NCBI RefSeq assembly: GCF_005405405.1
Contig: NZ_BJDZ01000023.1
Location: 1-46,602, forward strand
Origin: Lactiplantibacillus plajomi
GTDB taxonomy: Bacteria; Bacillota; Bacilli; Lactobacillales; Lactobacillaceae
Length of the DNA stretch: 46,602 bases
Reading direction: 5' to 3'
The notes beneath the pieces are model-generated. The model was not told where the DNA came from, ran no database searches, and saw only the letters and a program-made list of their open reading frames with translations. The translations under genes were made by a program, and so were the position numbers. Shown piece after piece: positions 1 to 8,767 of this stretch; position 1 is the first letter of the stretch, and each line of letters begins with the position of its first letter.

Positions 1-21
1 CAGTTTTAAAAATCAAAAGCG

Positions 22-72
22 TAAGCAAATAGGACGAGAAACCAAAATTCGGTTTCTCGTCCTATTTGCTTA
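22..72 (-). terminator. Terminator of the dipeptidase gene
   Basis: A perfect 22-bp inverted repeat (22-43 with 51-72) encloses a 7-base loop. Read on the minus strand it lies about 50 bases after the dipeptidase stop codon and is followed by a T-rich run, as expected for an intrinsic terminator. It may also stop transcription coming from the left, although the plus-strand side has no T run. Confidence 0.8.
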
Positions 73-119
73 TACAGAGGCTAGTTATGTCACAGCCCCT
101 TTTTAGTCACCACTGCTGG

Positions 120-1541
120 TTAAAGGTTTTGCCCCTTTTCCCAAGTTGTGTTTGAAAGTAACAGGCCCTGCTTGACGAGTTGGTCGAAGAGTAGGTGGGT
201 CCGGTGCGAAATTTCACCCGCCGTTTCGGCGTTTGCCGCCGTTAAAAAGGCGGTCATGGCTTGTTTATCTGTGGTCGCAGCATCAGTTTGTGCGACCCGG
301 CCGCGGGCGTATGATTGGCAACCGTCACGGAAAGCGTTGACCGCTTCGGCAAAGTCGTGCCAGTGTGGTTCGATCAATACGGAGAGCGTCTTGGATAACC
401 AGTACACGTTGTTAACGTCAACGGCGTTAGTCGTGTTCTGGTAGTTGGCCGGCGTATCGTTGATATTAGTAAAGAACGGCACGTACGGGGCGTAGGCGAA
501 GAAGCCCATGGCAACCCACTGAATCGCAGCGCGTTCGGCTGGCACGTCGTTACGAATTTGCAAAATGGAAGAACATTGGTTACGGTCCATGGCGATCGAA
601 CGGTAACGTTTTTGTTCACGGGTGGTTCCCGAAGCAAAGGTGCCGAACGGATCGTAGGCGGTGCCGTTATAGTGCGATGACAAGAAGAACTGAACGTCTT
701 CAATGGCTAGTTGCTTGCTTGGGTGGCGGAATAACGGCATGTCCTGGTCGGTTGGTTGTTGGTCGATTTCTGGGTTGAATAATTTTTGACCGTACCAGGT
801 CCGTGGCGTGTTGTAGTAGGCGTCGGCCTCACTATGGGTACCAAAAATTTCGCGGAAATTAAAGTGGCCGGGAGTTGGGTTTAAGTGGTAACGGTCAACG
901 AAGTCACTGAGGTCACTGGCCCCCAGGTAGTTGGCGGTATCACTCAAATCCATTTCCTGAACCACGGTCTGGTTAGGCACGATGGCGTAGGTGTCGTCGG
1001 GAACCCGGACGGCGCCCCAGTGATGGCCACCAGCCGTTTCAAATAACCAGATTTCGTTTTGATCATTAAAGGCAATGCTATTGCACTCACCAGTGCCGTA
1101 CTTTTCCAGGAGCGCCCCGAGTCGTTGGACGCCTTCCTTTGCGCTCTTGATGTACGGTAACACCAGGGTGACCATGGCTTCTTCGTCAATGCCGTCGTGA
1201 ACCAGCGGATCGTAACCGAGTACTCGCGGATTAGTGGCGGTTGTTTCGGTGGCACTCATACCGACGTTAAATTCGTTGATGCCGGCCTCTTCGTATTGGC
1301 CATCGTGTTGGTCTGCTTGTGGGGTGGCGGTGTAACGGTACGCGTGGTCGGGTAATGGCACGGTCACGCCGGTCGTCACGGAGTGGTAAGTGGCGTTAAC
1401 CTGATCATGGGCAGCGTGAACCACGAACTTGATCGGGTTAATCGGGCCGTAGCCGTCTTCGTTGCGGGCGACGATGGTTGAGCCGTCCATGCTGGCTGCC
1501 TTCCCAACGAGTATTTCAGTACAATCAGAATCTTTCTTCAT
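120..1541 (-). CDS. pepD: C69-family dipeptidase (PepD type)
   Basis: This 473-residue protein matches the U34/C69 dipeptidases that lactic acid bacteria use to split dipeptides in the cytoplasm. Near the N terminus, Cys7 in the stretch CTEILVGKAASMDGSTIVAR is the expected nucleophile; family members are Ntn-hydrolases that expose this Cys by removing the leading residues. The start at 1541 is chosen because a GGGGGAG ribosome site lies 8 bases upstream; an ORF extension to 1595 has no such site and runs into the promoter. The gene is monocistronic, transcribed away from the mannitol operon, and ends at a strong hairpin. Exact substrate preference cannot be read from sequence. Confidence 0.9.
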   Translation of the reverse strand: MKKDSDCTEILVGKAASMDGSTIVARNEDGYGPINPIKFVVHAAHDQVNATYHSVTTGVTVPLPDHAYRYTATPQADQHDGQYEEAGINEFNVGMSATETTATNPRVLGYDPLVHDGIDEEAMVTLVLPYIKSAKEGVQRLGALLEKYGTGECNSIAFNDQNEIWLFETAGGHHWGAVRVPDDTYAIVPNQTVVQEMDLSDTANYLGASDLSDFVDRYHLNPTPGHFNFREIFGTHSEADAYYNTPRTWYGQKLFNPEIDQQPTDQDMPLFRHPSKQLAIEDVQFFLSSHYNGTAYDPFGTFASGTTREQKRYRSIAMDRNQCSSILQIRNDVPAERAAIQWVAMGFFAYAPYVPFFTNINDTPANYQNTTNAVDVNNVYWLSKTLSVLIEPHWHDFAEAVNAFRDGCQSYARGRVAQTDAATTDKQAMTAFLTAANAETAGEISHRTHLLFDQLVKQGLLLSNTTWEKGQNL

Positions 1542-1567
1542 AAATGAATCTCCCCCTCGATGATTCC

Positions 1568-1595
1568 AGTATAGGAGTCTCTTTTTTTTATTCAA
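1568..1595 (-). promoter_or_regulatory. Promoter of the dipeptidase gene
   Basis: On the minus strand a -35 box TTGAAT (1590-1595) and a -10 box TATACT (1568-1573) are separated by 16 bases and lie just upstream of the chosen start and ribosome site. Confidence 0.65.
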
Positions 1596-1658
1596 ATTGT
1601 TTAAAATTCAATTGTTAACGATTCGTTCTGACGACGGTGAACGAAAAAAATTGATTTT

Positions 1659-1800
1659 TTGTGCCATTTCAATTGTGAAAATAAATATATTTGTGCTAAT
1701 GCATAAAAAATGACAGCACTGTCATTGCCTAAATATCAGCTTTTAGCTAACTTGTGCCAAAATTCCATCTTGTGAATTGATGAGTTTAGTTTTGGCACAA
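1659..1800 (+). promoter_or_regulatory. Candidate MtlR operator cluster
   Basis: The region between the dipeptidase gene and mtlA carries repeated TTGTGCC-type motifs: TTGTGCCAT at 1659-1667, TTGTGCTAA at 1691-1699, TTGTGCCAAAA at 1752-1762, and its exact reverse complement TTTTGGCACAA at 1790-1800. The last two form a perfect 11-bp inverted repeat with a 27-base spacer, about 32 bases upstream of the mtlA -35 box. Such upstream spacing fits an activator such as MtlR. The assignment to MtlR is inferred from position. A smaller palindrome, TGACAG-CA-CTGTCA, lies at 1711-1724. Confidence 0.6.
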
Positions 1801-1831
1801 CTTATCGTGCCACGGGTCTACCTAGAACTTC

Positions 1832-1860
1832 TTGAAACCGTTTTCCGCAGCCGATATGAT
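1832..1860 (+). promoter_or_regulatory. mtl promoter overlapped by a cre box
   Basis: A -35 box TTGAAA (1832-1837) and a -10 box TATGAT (1855-1860) are spaced by 17 bases. The sequence TTGAAACCGTTTTCC (1832-1846) fits the CcpA cre consensus at 14 of 15 positions and covers the -35 box, so catabolite repression by direct occlusion is expected. Confidence 0.75.
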
Positions 1861-1893
1861 AGAGACGTTGAAAAGAAGAAAGGAGCTTTAAAC

Positions 1894-3735
1894 ATGAGTG
1901 AAAATGTAAATACAAACGCAACGCCAAGCGCTCCCGCTGCAAAGAAAAAAGTGGGCATTAAGGCTCGCGTTCAAAAATTCGGTAGTTCCTTAAGTAACAT
2001 GGTTATGCCGAACATCGGTGCCTTCATTGCTTGGGGGTTAATTACCGCCATCTTCATGGCCGGTGGGTGGTTCCCTAACGCTGGCTTAGCTAAGATGATC
2101 CAGCCGATGGTTAATTACTTATTGCCATTATTGATAGCGTTTACCGGGGGGAATATGATTGCCGGACATCGTGGTGGGGTCGTTGGTGCGATTGCCACGA
2201 TGGGGGTTATCGTTGGTTCTACGATTCCAATGTTTATCGGTGCCATGATTATGGGACCTTTAGGCGGCTGGGCCATTAAGAAATGGGACGACGCCGTTAG
2301 CGATAAGATCAAGAGTGGGTTTGAAATGTTGGTCAACAACTTCTCAGCCGGAATCATCGGGATGTTGTTAGCCATCGTTGGTTACTTTGCGATTGGCCCA
2401 GTTGTTAGCGCTGCCAGCGCTGCAATGGCTGCCGGTGTTGGTTGGATTGTCAAGATGAAGTTGTTGCCATTGGCGAACGTCTTCATTGAACCAGCCAAGA
2501 TTTTGTTCTTAAACAATGCGATTAACCAAGGTATCTTGACGCCACTTGGGATTCAAGCCGCTGCGGATGCTGGGAAATCAATCCTGTTCTTACTTGAACC
2601 GGATCCAGGTCCAGGGCTCGGGGTCTTACTTGCCTTTGCTATCTTTGGTAAGGGTACCGCTAAGGCTTCCGCACCAAGTGCCATCATCATTCACTTCTTA
2701 GGTGGGATTCACGAAATTTACTTCCCGTACGTTTTAATGAAGCCAGCCTTATTCTTAGCCGTTATCGCTGGTGGGGTCACCGGGACCGCAACGTTCAGTA
2801 TCTTAAACGTTGGGTTACGTTCGACGCCTTCACCTGGTTCGATTATTTCATTACTATTGATGTCACCAAAGAGTGTGTCAAACTATATCGGCTTGTTGAT
2901 TGGGGTTACCTTAGCAACCTTAGCTTCATTCATCGTCGCTGCCATTATCTTGAAGCGTGACAAGTCGGGTGCTACGGAAGACTTAGCCGCTGCTCAAGGT
3001 AAGATGAGCGATATGAAGAACGGTGGTAGTGCCGAAGCCGCAACCAGCGATGCTGAACCAGCCGACGTGATTGCTTCTTATAAAGACGTTGATCACATCA
3101 TCTTCGCTTGTGACGCTGGGATGGGTTCATCCGCAATGGGTGCTTCACTTCTCCGTGACAAGGTCAAGAAGGCCGGCATTGAAATGTCCGTTACGAACAC
3201 CGCCATTAGTAATCTGAAAGATGAATCTGGTTTATTAGTCATTACGCAAAATGAATTGGCTGACCGGGCCGCCCAAAAGGCACCGCACGCTTTACGTTTA
3301 TCCGTGGATAACTTCTTGAGCAGTCCGAAGTACGATCAAGTCGTTGTTAACTTAAAGGCGCGGGACCAAGTCAGTGATGAACCGGCTCCCGTTTCGGAAG
3401 CGCCAGCAGCTAAAACTGATGATCCGAGCGCGTTACCTGCCGATTTAAACCTGAGCGTGGTTGATGAAATCGTCTTTGTTCATCACGATGGTCATTTAGG
3501 TACGGCTACCATGGCAACGTCCTTAATGAAGGACCGGATCAAGAAAGCCAATAAGAACGTCGCCGTTAAGAACTTAGGAATTGACGAATTATCAGACCGG
3601 AACAGTCTACTAGTTGTTTCGAGTGCTGAAGCCGCCAAGAACTTACGTAATCGTTACACGCAAGTCCAGATCCTAGTCACGGATGACCTATTGAGCTCAC
3701 CTAAGTATGATAAAATGGTATCAGAATTGAAATAA
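1894..3735 (+). CDS. mtlA: Mannitol PTS EIICB component
   Basis: This 613-residue membrane protein takes up mannitol and phosphorylates it to mannitol 1-phosphate. The first 350 or so residues are a hydrophobic IIC domain with the sugar-binding region around GGIHEIYFPY. A IIB domain follows, with its phosphocysteine at Cys406 in FACDAGMGSSAMGAS. Unusually, a linker rich in Pro, Ala and Glu leads to a second IIB-like domain (about residues 524-613) in which the Cys position is His530 in FVHHDGHLGTATMATS. The two copies share the same ending, LSSPKYD. The start at 1894 has AGGAG 8 bases upstream; the longer reading from 1777 would begin inside the promoter. It is the first gene of mtlA-R-F-D; EIIA is encoded separately by mtlF. 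Confidence 0.95.
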   Translation: MSENVNTNATPSAPAAKKKVGIKARVQKFGSSLSNMVMPNIGAFIAWGLITAIFMAGGWFPNAGLAKMIQPMVNYLLPLLIAFTGGNMIAGHRGGVVGAIATMGVIVGSTIPMFIGAMIMGPLGGWAIKKWDDAVSDKIKSGFEMLVNNFSAGIIGMLLAIVGYFAIGPVVSAASAAMAAGVGWIVKMKLLPLANVFIEPAKILFLNNAINQGILTPLGIQAAADAGKSILFLLEPDPGPGLGVLLAFAIFGKGTAKASAPSAIIIHFLGGIHEIYFPYVLMKPALFLAVIAGGVTGTATFSILNVGLRSTPSPGSIISLLLMSPKSVSNYIGLLIGVTLATLASFIVAAIILKRDKSGATEDLAAAQGKMSDMKNGGSAEAATSDAEPADVIASYKDVDHIIFACDAGMGSSAMGASLLRDKVKKAGIEMSVTNTAISNLKDESGLLVITQNELADRAAQKAPHALRLSVDNFLSSPKYDQVVVNLKARDQVSDEPAPVSEAPAAKTDDPSALPADLNLSVVDEIVFVHHDGHLGTATMATSLMKDRIKKANKNVAVKNLGIDELSDRNSLLVVSSAEAAKNLRNRYTQVQILVTDDLLSSPKYDKMVSELK

Positions 3736-3768
3736 TTCAATATAATACCATTTATATGAGGTGGCTCC

Positions 3769-5844
3769 ATGGTTAAGTTCACACAGCGTCAAGACGAGTT
3801 GTTGCAACTACTAATTGCAAATCCGACCGGGCTCTCAATGAGTCAGATTGAAACCGGTCTCAGTAGTAGTCGCCGGACGATTTATCGCGAGTTTAATAAT
3901 TTAGAACTGGTCTTAGAAAACGCTGATTTGAAAATTGTTAACGTTTCCCATCGCTTCCGCTTAGTTGGTGATGACGCCGCGTTAACGGCGTTTAAAAGCC
4001 AACTTACCGCGGGTCACGACATTGCACCGGCTTTTGATTCACAGACGCGCCAAAACGCGTTGGCGTGCCGGTTGCTAATGTCGGGGCAGTCAATGAAACT
4101 TAAGGAACTCGCGTTAGATTTTGATGTTAGTATTGCAACGATTTCGAATGATCTGACGGCGTTATCGACGCCGTTCGATGATTACGACTTGACGATTGAA
4201 CGCTTGAAGTCACGGGGGATTCAAGTTGCGGGGACCGAAGCAAACATCCGCAACTTGTTTGCCACCATCTTAAATAACGAAATTAATGATTACGAATTTT
4301 TCAAAACGATCGGTAAATTAAAACGGGGATTGGCCGTTTCCGCTATTGACGAACAGTCGTACTTTCTTAACTTACTAGACGCCGCAACGTTGCTCGTGTG
4401 CTACCGGGCCGTTCGGGATCTGAAGAAGAAGTACTTCGCGTCGGTGCCGGACGGGCAGCTCCAGCAATTGATCATCACGCTGACAACCGGGGTGATGCGG
4501 TTGCAAAATGGTCACGGGGTGAGCTATCTACGCGGGATTAGCCGTGATAACTTCTTGAAATACCAGCGGATTGCGCTGGCGATTATGACCCAGCTACCGC
4601 GGTCGGTTAAAGCCACGATTACCGGTGCTGAAATTGATTTCTTGGCCCAACAGATCAAGGGACTGACCTTCAGAATCGACCAGGACGCGTCATTATCAAA
4701 TTACGACTTGCAATTAACTTACCAGGTTAAGAAGTTCATCGACGCGGTTGCGGAGTACTTTCAATGGTCGTTTGGGACCGATGACCGGTTACTCAATAAC
4801 TTAACGGCCCACATGCAGATTGCGTTGCAACGCAACGGGGTCAACGGTCCGGTACCCGCAAGTCCGGAGTTAAAGGAAGTTCGCGAGCAGTATCCCAAGT
4901 TATATTCGGCAGTGGTTCGTGGTTTTGACCGCTGTTTCCCGGATCAAGATTTTAAGGCGGATGAACTAACGTACTTGTTAATTCATTTTGCCAGCACGTA
5001 CGAAATGCAGCTTAGTCACCAGGTCTTAAGGGTGTTGGTTCTTTGCCCGAATGGGATGACGACCGCCCGGATTTTAAAAACCCGCTTGGCGCGTCTGATT
5101 CCAGAAATCACCACGATTAAAGTGGCTCGCATTGGCAACTTAGGTCACATTAACCTGCAAGATTTCGACATGATTCTCTCAACGACGGCGTTACCAGGAT
5201 TTAAGCTGAATTACCGCGTTGTTAGTCCGTTGTTGTTGGAAAACGAAGTGAGTGCTTTACGCGATTACATTCACCAGTATTTTCCGAGTACGCAACGGGT
5301 TGACACGGATGCAGTTACGCCGAGTTCGACCGGACTTGACTTTGACAAGGTTTATCAGCGGATGACAACCGCCAAACAAATTTTGAATCGATTTACGATC
5401 GTCCCGATTCGTAACGGTGACGACACGGTGGCCGAAACACTCGTGAAAGTCACTAAGCACATCGATTCTGAAATTGTTCACGATCCCCTAGAAGTCGCGG
5501 GGCGGTTGTTACACCGCTTGAGCCTGGCGCCAGTTGGTATCCCCAACACCAACTTGGCGTTAGTCCACACGTTAAGTCAACAGGTCAGCGCTCCGTACTG
5601 TGCCATCTTTGAGCTGGATCAGCCAATCACCTTTAAGAGTATGGATGATAGCGAAATTCGGTTACAACGGATCGTCTTAATGCTTGGTCCGGAAAGCATC
5701 AGCGATTTTGAAAATCGGTTGATGGGTAAGTTGAGCGCGTTAGTCATCGAGAGTTTGAGCAATACCCAAACCTTTATGACCGGTAATCGCCAACAACTAT
5801 ATCAGTTAATTAGCAAGGCATTTTTAAACGAACTAACGAAATAG
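3769..5844 (+). CDS. mtlR: Mannitol operon activator MtlR
   Basis: A 691-residue PTS-controlled transcription activator. Order of domains: a winged helix at about 1-60, a second DeoR/Mga-like helix-turn-helix at about 110-140 (KELALDFDVSIATISNDL), PRD1 and PRD2 at about 180-410, an EIIB-like domain with Cys in VLVLCPNGMTTARIL (about 420-510), and an EIIA-like domain at about 545-690 with the His of GIPNTNLALVHT. Known relatives are activated by HPr phosphorylation of PRD histidines and inhibited through the EIIB/EIIA domains, so this protein links operon expression to mannitol transport and energy state. It lies between mtlA and mtlF in the same operon, with a GAGGTGG ribosome site before the ATG. 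Confidence 0.93.
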   Translation: MVKFTQRQDELLQLLIANPTGLSMSQIETGLSSSRRTIYREFNNLELVLENADLKIVNVSHRFRLVGDDAALTAFKSQLTAGHDIAPAFDSQTRQNALACRLLMSGQSMKLKELALDFDVSIATISNDLTALSTPFDDYDLTIERLKSRGIQVAGTEANIRNLFATILNNEINDYEFFKTIGKLKRGLAVSAIDEQSYFLNLLDAATLLVCYRAVRDLKKKYFASVPDGQLQQLIITLTTGVMRLQNGHGVSYLRGISRDNFLKYQRIALAIMTQLPRSVKATITGAEIDFLAQQIKGLTFRIDQDASLSNYDLQLTYQVKKFIDAVAEYFQWSFGTDDRLLNNLTAHMQIALQRNGVNGPVPASPELKEVREQYPKLYSAVVRGFDRCFPDQDFKADELTYLLIHFASTYEMQLSHQVLRVLVLCPNGMTTARILKTRLARLIPEITTIKVARIGNLGHINLQDFDMILSTTALPGFKLNYRVVSPLLLENEVSALRDYIHQYFPSTQRVDTDAVTPSSTGLDFDKVYQRMTTAKQILNRFTIVPIRNGDDTVAETLVKVTKHIDSEIVHDPLEVAGRLLHRLSLAPVGIPNTNLALVHTLSQQVSAPYCAIFELDQPITFKSMDDSEIRLQRIVLMLGPESISDFENRLMGKLSALVIESLSNTQTFMTGNRQQLYQLISKAFLNELTK

Positions 5845-5858
5845 AGTAGGTGAACAGA

Positions 5859-6308
5859 ATGGAAGCTTTAGATAAGAAAATGATTGCGTTGGACCGCCAA
5901 GTGGCCACGCAAGAAGAAGGCATCCGCTTAGCCGGTCAATTATTGGTTGATGGCGGCTGTGTCGGGCCGGAATACATTGACGCGATGCAAGCGCGGAACA
6001 AGGATGTCTCCGTTTATATGGGTAACTTCATTGCCATCCCGCACGGTACGCAAGATGGCATGAAGTACATCAAGAAGACTGGGATCTCCGTGGTCCAAGT
6101 CCCAACGGGTGTTAGCTGGGGCGACCCTGGCAATGACGACGATGACAAGACCGTCACGGTTATCTTCGGTATTGCCGGGTTGAACGGCGAACACTTGAAC
6201 CTTTTATCTCAGATTGCTGTATACTGCAGCGATGTCACCAACGTGGCGAAATTAGCGGACGCTCAATCTGAAGATGAAATCATAAATCTATTAAAGGAAG
6301 TTGATTAG
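5859..6308 (+). CDS. mtlF: Mannitol PTS EIIA component
   Basis: A 149-residue soluble EIIA of the mannitol/fructose family. It accepts phosphate from HPr on His62, in [12 protein letters not shown], and passes it to the IIB domain of MtlA. The start at 5859 follows AGGTG; a GTG three codons earlier is possible but lies on the ribosome site itself. The acidic stretch GNDDDDK near the middle is an unremarkable surface loop. The stop codon is one base before the mtlD start, so the two genes are probably translationally coupled. Confidence 0.95.
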   Translation: MEALDKKMIALDRQVATQEEGIRLAGQLLVDGGCVGPEYIDAMQARNKDVSVYMGNFIAIPHGTQDGMKYIKKTGISVVQVPTGVSWGDPGNDDDDKTVTVIFGIAGLNGEHLNLLSQIAVYCSDVTNVAKLADAQSEDEIINLLKEVD

Positions 6309-6309
6309 A

Positions 6310-7467
6310 ATGTTAGACGTACATTTTGGTGCAGGTAATATTGGTCGGGGTTTTATTGGCGAAACCTTGGCTGACAACGGCTTCAAGATTACCTTCGTTG
6401 ATGTTAACGAAACCTTGATTGATGAATTAAATAAACGCAATGAGTACACCATTGAATTGGCTGCAGAAGGTCAAAAGCATATTGAAGTTCACGACGTTAA
6501 GGGCATTAACAACGGCAAGGATCCGAAAGCAGTTGCCGAAGAAATTGCCAAAGCTGACATGGTCACGACCGCGATCGGACCTAAGATTTTGAAGTTCATC
6601 GCGCCACTGATTGCCGACGGGTTAAAGTTACGGCATGCGAACAACAACACGACACCAATCGACATCATTGCTTGCGAAAACATGATCGGTGGGAGTCAAT
6701 CATTAAAGAAGTCCGTTTATGAATCATTGGACGACAGTGAACAGGCTTGGGCTGACGAAAATGCCGGTTTCCCAAACGCCGCCGTTGACCGGATCGTGCC
6801 GCTTCAAAAACACGACGATCCCCTGTTCGTTTCCGTCGAACCATTCAAGGAATGGGTCGTTGACAAGTCCCAAATGAAGAACCCGAAGATCCAATTGAAG
6901 GGTGTCGACTACGCGGACGACTTGGAACCATACATTGAACGGAAGTTATTCTCCGTTAACACCGGCCACGCAACCGTTGCTTACACTGGTAACATCAAGG
7001 GCTACAAGACCATCGGTGAAGCCGTTAAGGACGATAGCGTTGTCGACCAAGCTAAGCGCGTCTTAGGCGAAACCGGGGACTTACTGATTCAGAAGTGGGG
7101 CTTTGATCCTGAAGTTCACCACGCTTACCAAAAGAAGATTTTAAGCCGTTTTGAAAACCCGTATATCTCTGATGATATCGAACGGGTTGGTCGGACGCCA
7201 ATTCGGAAGTTAGGCTTTGACGAACGGTTCATTCGCCCAATTCGCGAATTGAAGGAACGTGGGCGTAGTTACAGCGCGTTAGTTGATACTGTTGGGGAAA
7301 TGTTCTTCTTTAACTTCCCGAACGACAGCGAAAGCGTTAAGTTACAACAAATGTTGAAAGACGAACCGATCGAACAAGTTATCCGTGAAACGACCAACTT
7401 GGAAGACGCGGACTTGATCAACGAAATTAAGGCTGCTTACGAAAAACATTTAGCTGCCGTTAAATAA
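6310..7467 (+). CDS. mtlD: Mannitol-1-phosphate 5-dehydrogenase
   Basis: A 385-residue NAD-dependent polyol dehydrogenase that converts mannitol 1-phosphate to fructose 6-phosphate, the step that feeds mannitol into glycolysis. The N-terminal Rossmann motif [20 protein letters not shown] and the central catalytic-domain motif [20 protein letters not shown] are typical of the family, and the length is normal. It is the last gene of the mannitol operon, starts one base after the mtlF stop, and is followed by a strong terminator. Confidence 0.96.
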   Translation: MLDVHFGAGNIGRGFIGETLADNGFKITFVDVNETLIDELNKRNEYTIELAAEGQKHIEVHDVKGINNGKDPKAVAEEIAKADMVTTAIGPKILKFIAPLIADGLKLRHANNNTTPIDIIACENMIGGSQSLKKSVYESLDDSEQAWADENAGFPNAAVDRIVPLQKHDDPLFVSVEPFKEWVVDKSQMKNPKIQLKGVDYADDLEPYIERKLFSVNTGHATVAYTGNIKGYKTIGEAVKDDSVVDQAKRVLGETGDLLIQKWGFDPEVHHAYQKKILSRFENPYISDDIERVGRTPIRKLGFDERFIRPIRELKERGRSYSALVDTVGEMFFFNFPNDSESVKLQQMLKDEPIEQVIRETTNLEDADLINEIKAAYEKHLAAVK

Positions 7468-7476
7468 AAATCAATA

Positions 7477-7521
7477 AAAAATACCGGATCAACAAACCGC
7501 CATAGTTGATTCGGTATTTTT
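7477..7521. terminator. Bidirectional terminator after mtlD
   Basis: A 17-bp stem with one G-T pair (7477-7493 with 7505-7521) and an 11-base loop is flanked by A and T runs. It lies between the convergent mtlD and the MerR-like gene and can serve both. Confidence 0.85.
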
Positions 7522-7533
7522 GTGATTAACGGG

Positions 7534-8031
7534 TTATTTGTTCCAAAATTGCCACCAGGGCTTTGCTGCTTGCTGCTGAGCGCGTTCGTCCTGCCGGTCC
7601 AATTGAGCCAGTACTTGATTAAGCCGTGTATTAAGTGAGTCTAGGCGCCGGATGATAATGTCCTGTTGCCGGGCTAACTCGGCGTTGCTGGGTCCCGGAG
7701 CTGGTGTTGCCGGCGTGGAACTGGTCGTAGCTGTTTTAGGCTGGGGCTTCACCGGAACGGTGACCGTAATGGCGGGCTGCTTCGTCCCGAACGTCCGGGC
7801 CAACGCTTCGGCCAGGGCGACCCCTTGCTCGGACAAGTCGATGGCCGCTTGGAAAGTGGCCAAGTCGGCGGTGCTATACTGACGGTGGCCGTTGTCGGTG
7901 TCACGAAAGCGGGTCTCGTCAGCGAGTTGCTTTTCAACCATCGTGCTGTACTTACGTAACGTGACGGCCTTGATGCCGAGCTGCTTAGCCGCGGCTGAGG
8001 CGACTAACGGGTGGTCTTTAGTGGTTGCCAT
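7534..8031 (-). CDS. MerR-like DNA-binding protein with C-terminal WWQFW tail
   Basis: A 165-residue protein of unknown target. The N-terminal 70 residues resemble a MerR-type winged helix (SAAAKQLGIKAVTLRKYS, then RDTDNGHRQYSTADLATFQ). A Pro/Thr/Ala-rich linker follows at about 85-115, then a short predicted coiled coil (about 120-150) and the ending KPWWQFWNK. This layout recalls RacA-like and DUF3967-type proteins, where a DNA-binding head joins a coiled coil and an aromatic tail; a membrane or partner contact by the tail is inference. It is divergent from trxA across a perfect palindrome that might be its own operator. Confidence 0.65.
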   Translation of the reverse strand: MATTKDHPLVASAAAKQLGIKAVTLRKYSTMVEKQLADETRFRDTDNGHRQYSTADLATFQAAIDLSEQGVALAEALARTFGTKQPAITVTVPVKPQPKTATTSSTPATPAPGPSNAELARQQDIIIRRLDSLNTRLNQVLAQLDRQDERAQQQAAKPWWQFWNK

Positions 8032-8120
8032 AAGAAAAACTCCCTTCGTATATCGTTTCTATAACGCTATTATAGCGAATTGAGGGCTGCGGTGGAACTA
8101 ATATGCGTTTGGTAACGAAC

Positions 8121-8156
8121 TTTTAAGCCGGTCGCCGGCTTAAAACATGCTATCAT
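8121..8156 (+). promoter_or_regulatory. trxA promoter with perfect palindrome
   Basis: An extended -10 sequence TGC-TATCAT ends at 8156. Directly upstream is a perfect 11-3-11 inverted repeat (TTTTAAGCCGG at 8121-8131, CCGGCTTAAAA at 8135-8145), covering the -35 area. As the flanking genes diverge, an operator is more likely than a terminator. Confidence 0.6.
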
Positions 8157-8193
8157 AAAGCGTAATCTTAATAGAATTGAGGCAGTACGCATT

Positions 8194-8529
8194 ATGATTG
8201 AACCAGTAAACGAAACGACTTTTGACACCGTTGCGGCCGGTCAGGCCCTGACCGTGGTTGATTTTTGGGCGGACTGGTGTGGGCCGTGTAAGATGCAGAC
8301 ACCAGTGTTAGAAGCCTTAGACGAAGCCTACGACGGTCAGATCAAGTTCGCGTCACTCGACGTTGATCAGTACCAGGCTGTTGCGGAGCGCTTTGAAATT
8401 ATGAGCATTCCGGCGTTGGTCATTTTCAAAAATGGTCAACCGGCGGAAAAGGTGGTTGGCTTTCACCCGCAAGCGGCGTTGAAAAAGTACTTGAATCAAA
8501 AATTAGCCGAAGTAACGGCAACAGAATAG
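8194..8529 (+). CDS. trxA: Thioredoxin
   Basis: A 111-residue cytoplasmic thioredoxin with the redox-active motif WADWCGPCKM and the cis-proline region MSIPALVIFKNG. It reduces protein disulfides and is itself recycled by thioredoxin reductase, which is not in this window. Length and motif spacing are standard. A GAGG ribosome site precedes the ATG, and the gene is monocistronic between its own promoter and terminator. This group usually carries several thioredoxin paralogues, so a specific role cannot be assigned. Confidence 0.95.
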   Translation: MIEPVNETTFDTVAAGQALTVVDFWADWCGPCKMQTPVLEALDEAYDGQIKFASLDVDQYQAVAERFEIMSIPALVIFKNGQPAEKVVGFHPQAALKKYLNQKLAEVTATE

Positions 8530-8542
8530 ACGCTAGCCAAGG

Positions 8543-8568
8543 AGGACCTAGTAACGTAGGTCCTTTTA
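8543..8568 (+). terminator. Terminator of trxA
   Basis: An 8-bp stem (AGGACCTA at 8543-8550 with TAGGTCCT at 8557-8564) and a T-rich tail follow the trxA stop. Confidence 0.75.
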
Positions 8569-8767
8569 TTATGTAATTTATTTTTGTAATAAATGTTAAC
8601 ATCTGTCAAATTAAAGTCTATTAAAAATTTTGGGTTAAAACGGGTGAATATAAGCAAGTTTGGACGGAAAAATTATTAATAATTAAAACGGAGTGGTCGT
8701 ATGGATATAAATGGGTAACGCCGTGGTACATTAGACTTACGTTTTAATCGTCTGAGGGGGGACGCTT

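Noticed and set aside
1777-1893. Upstream extension of mtlA in frame
   Set aside because: It runs through the cre box and -10 box and has no ribosome site; the ATG at 1894 has one.
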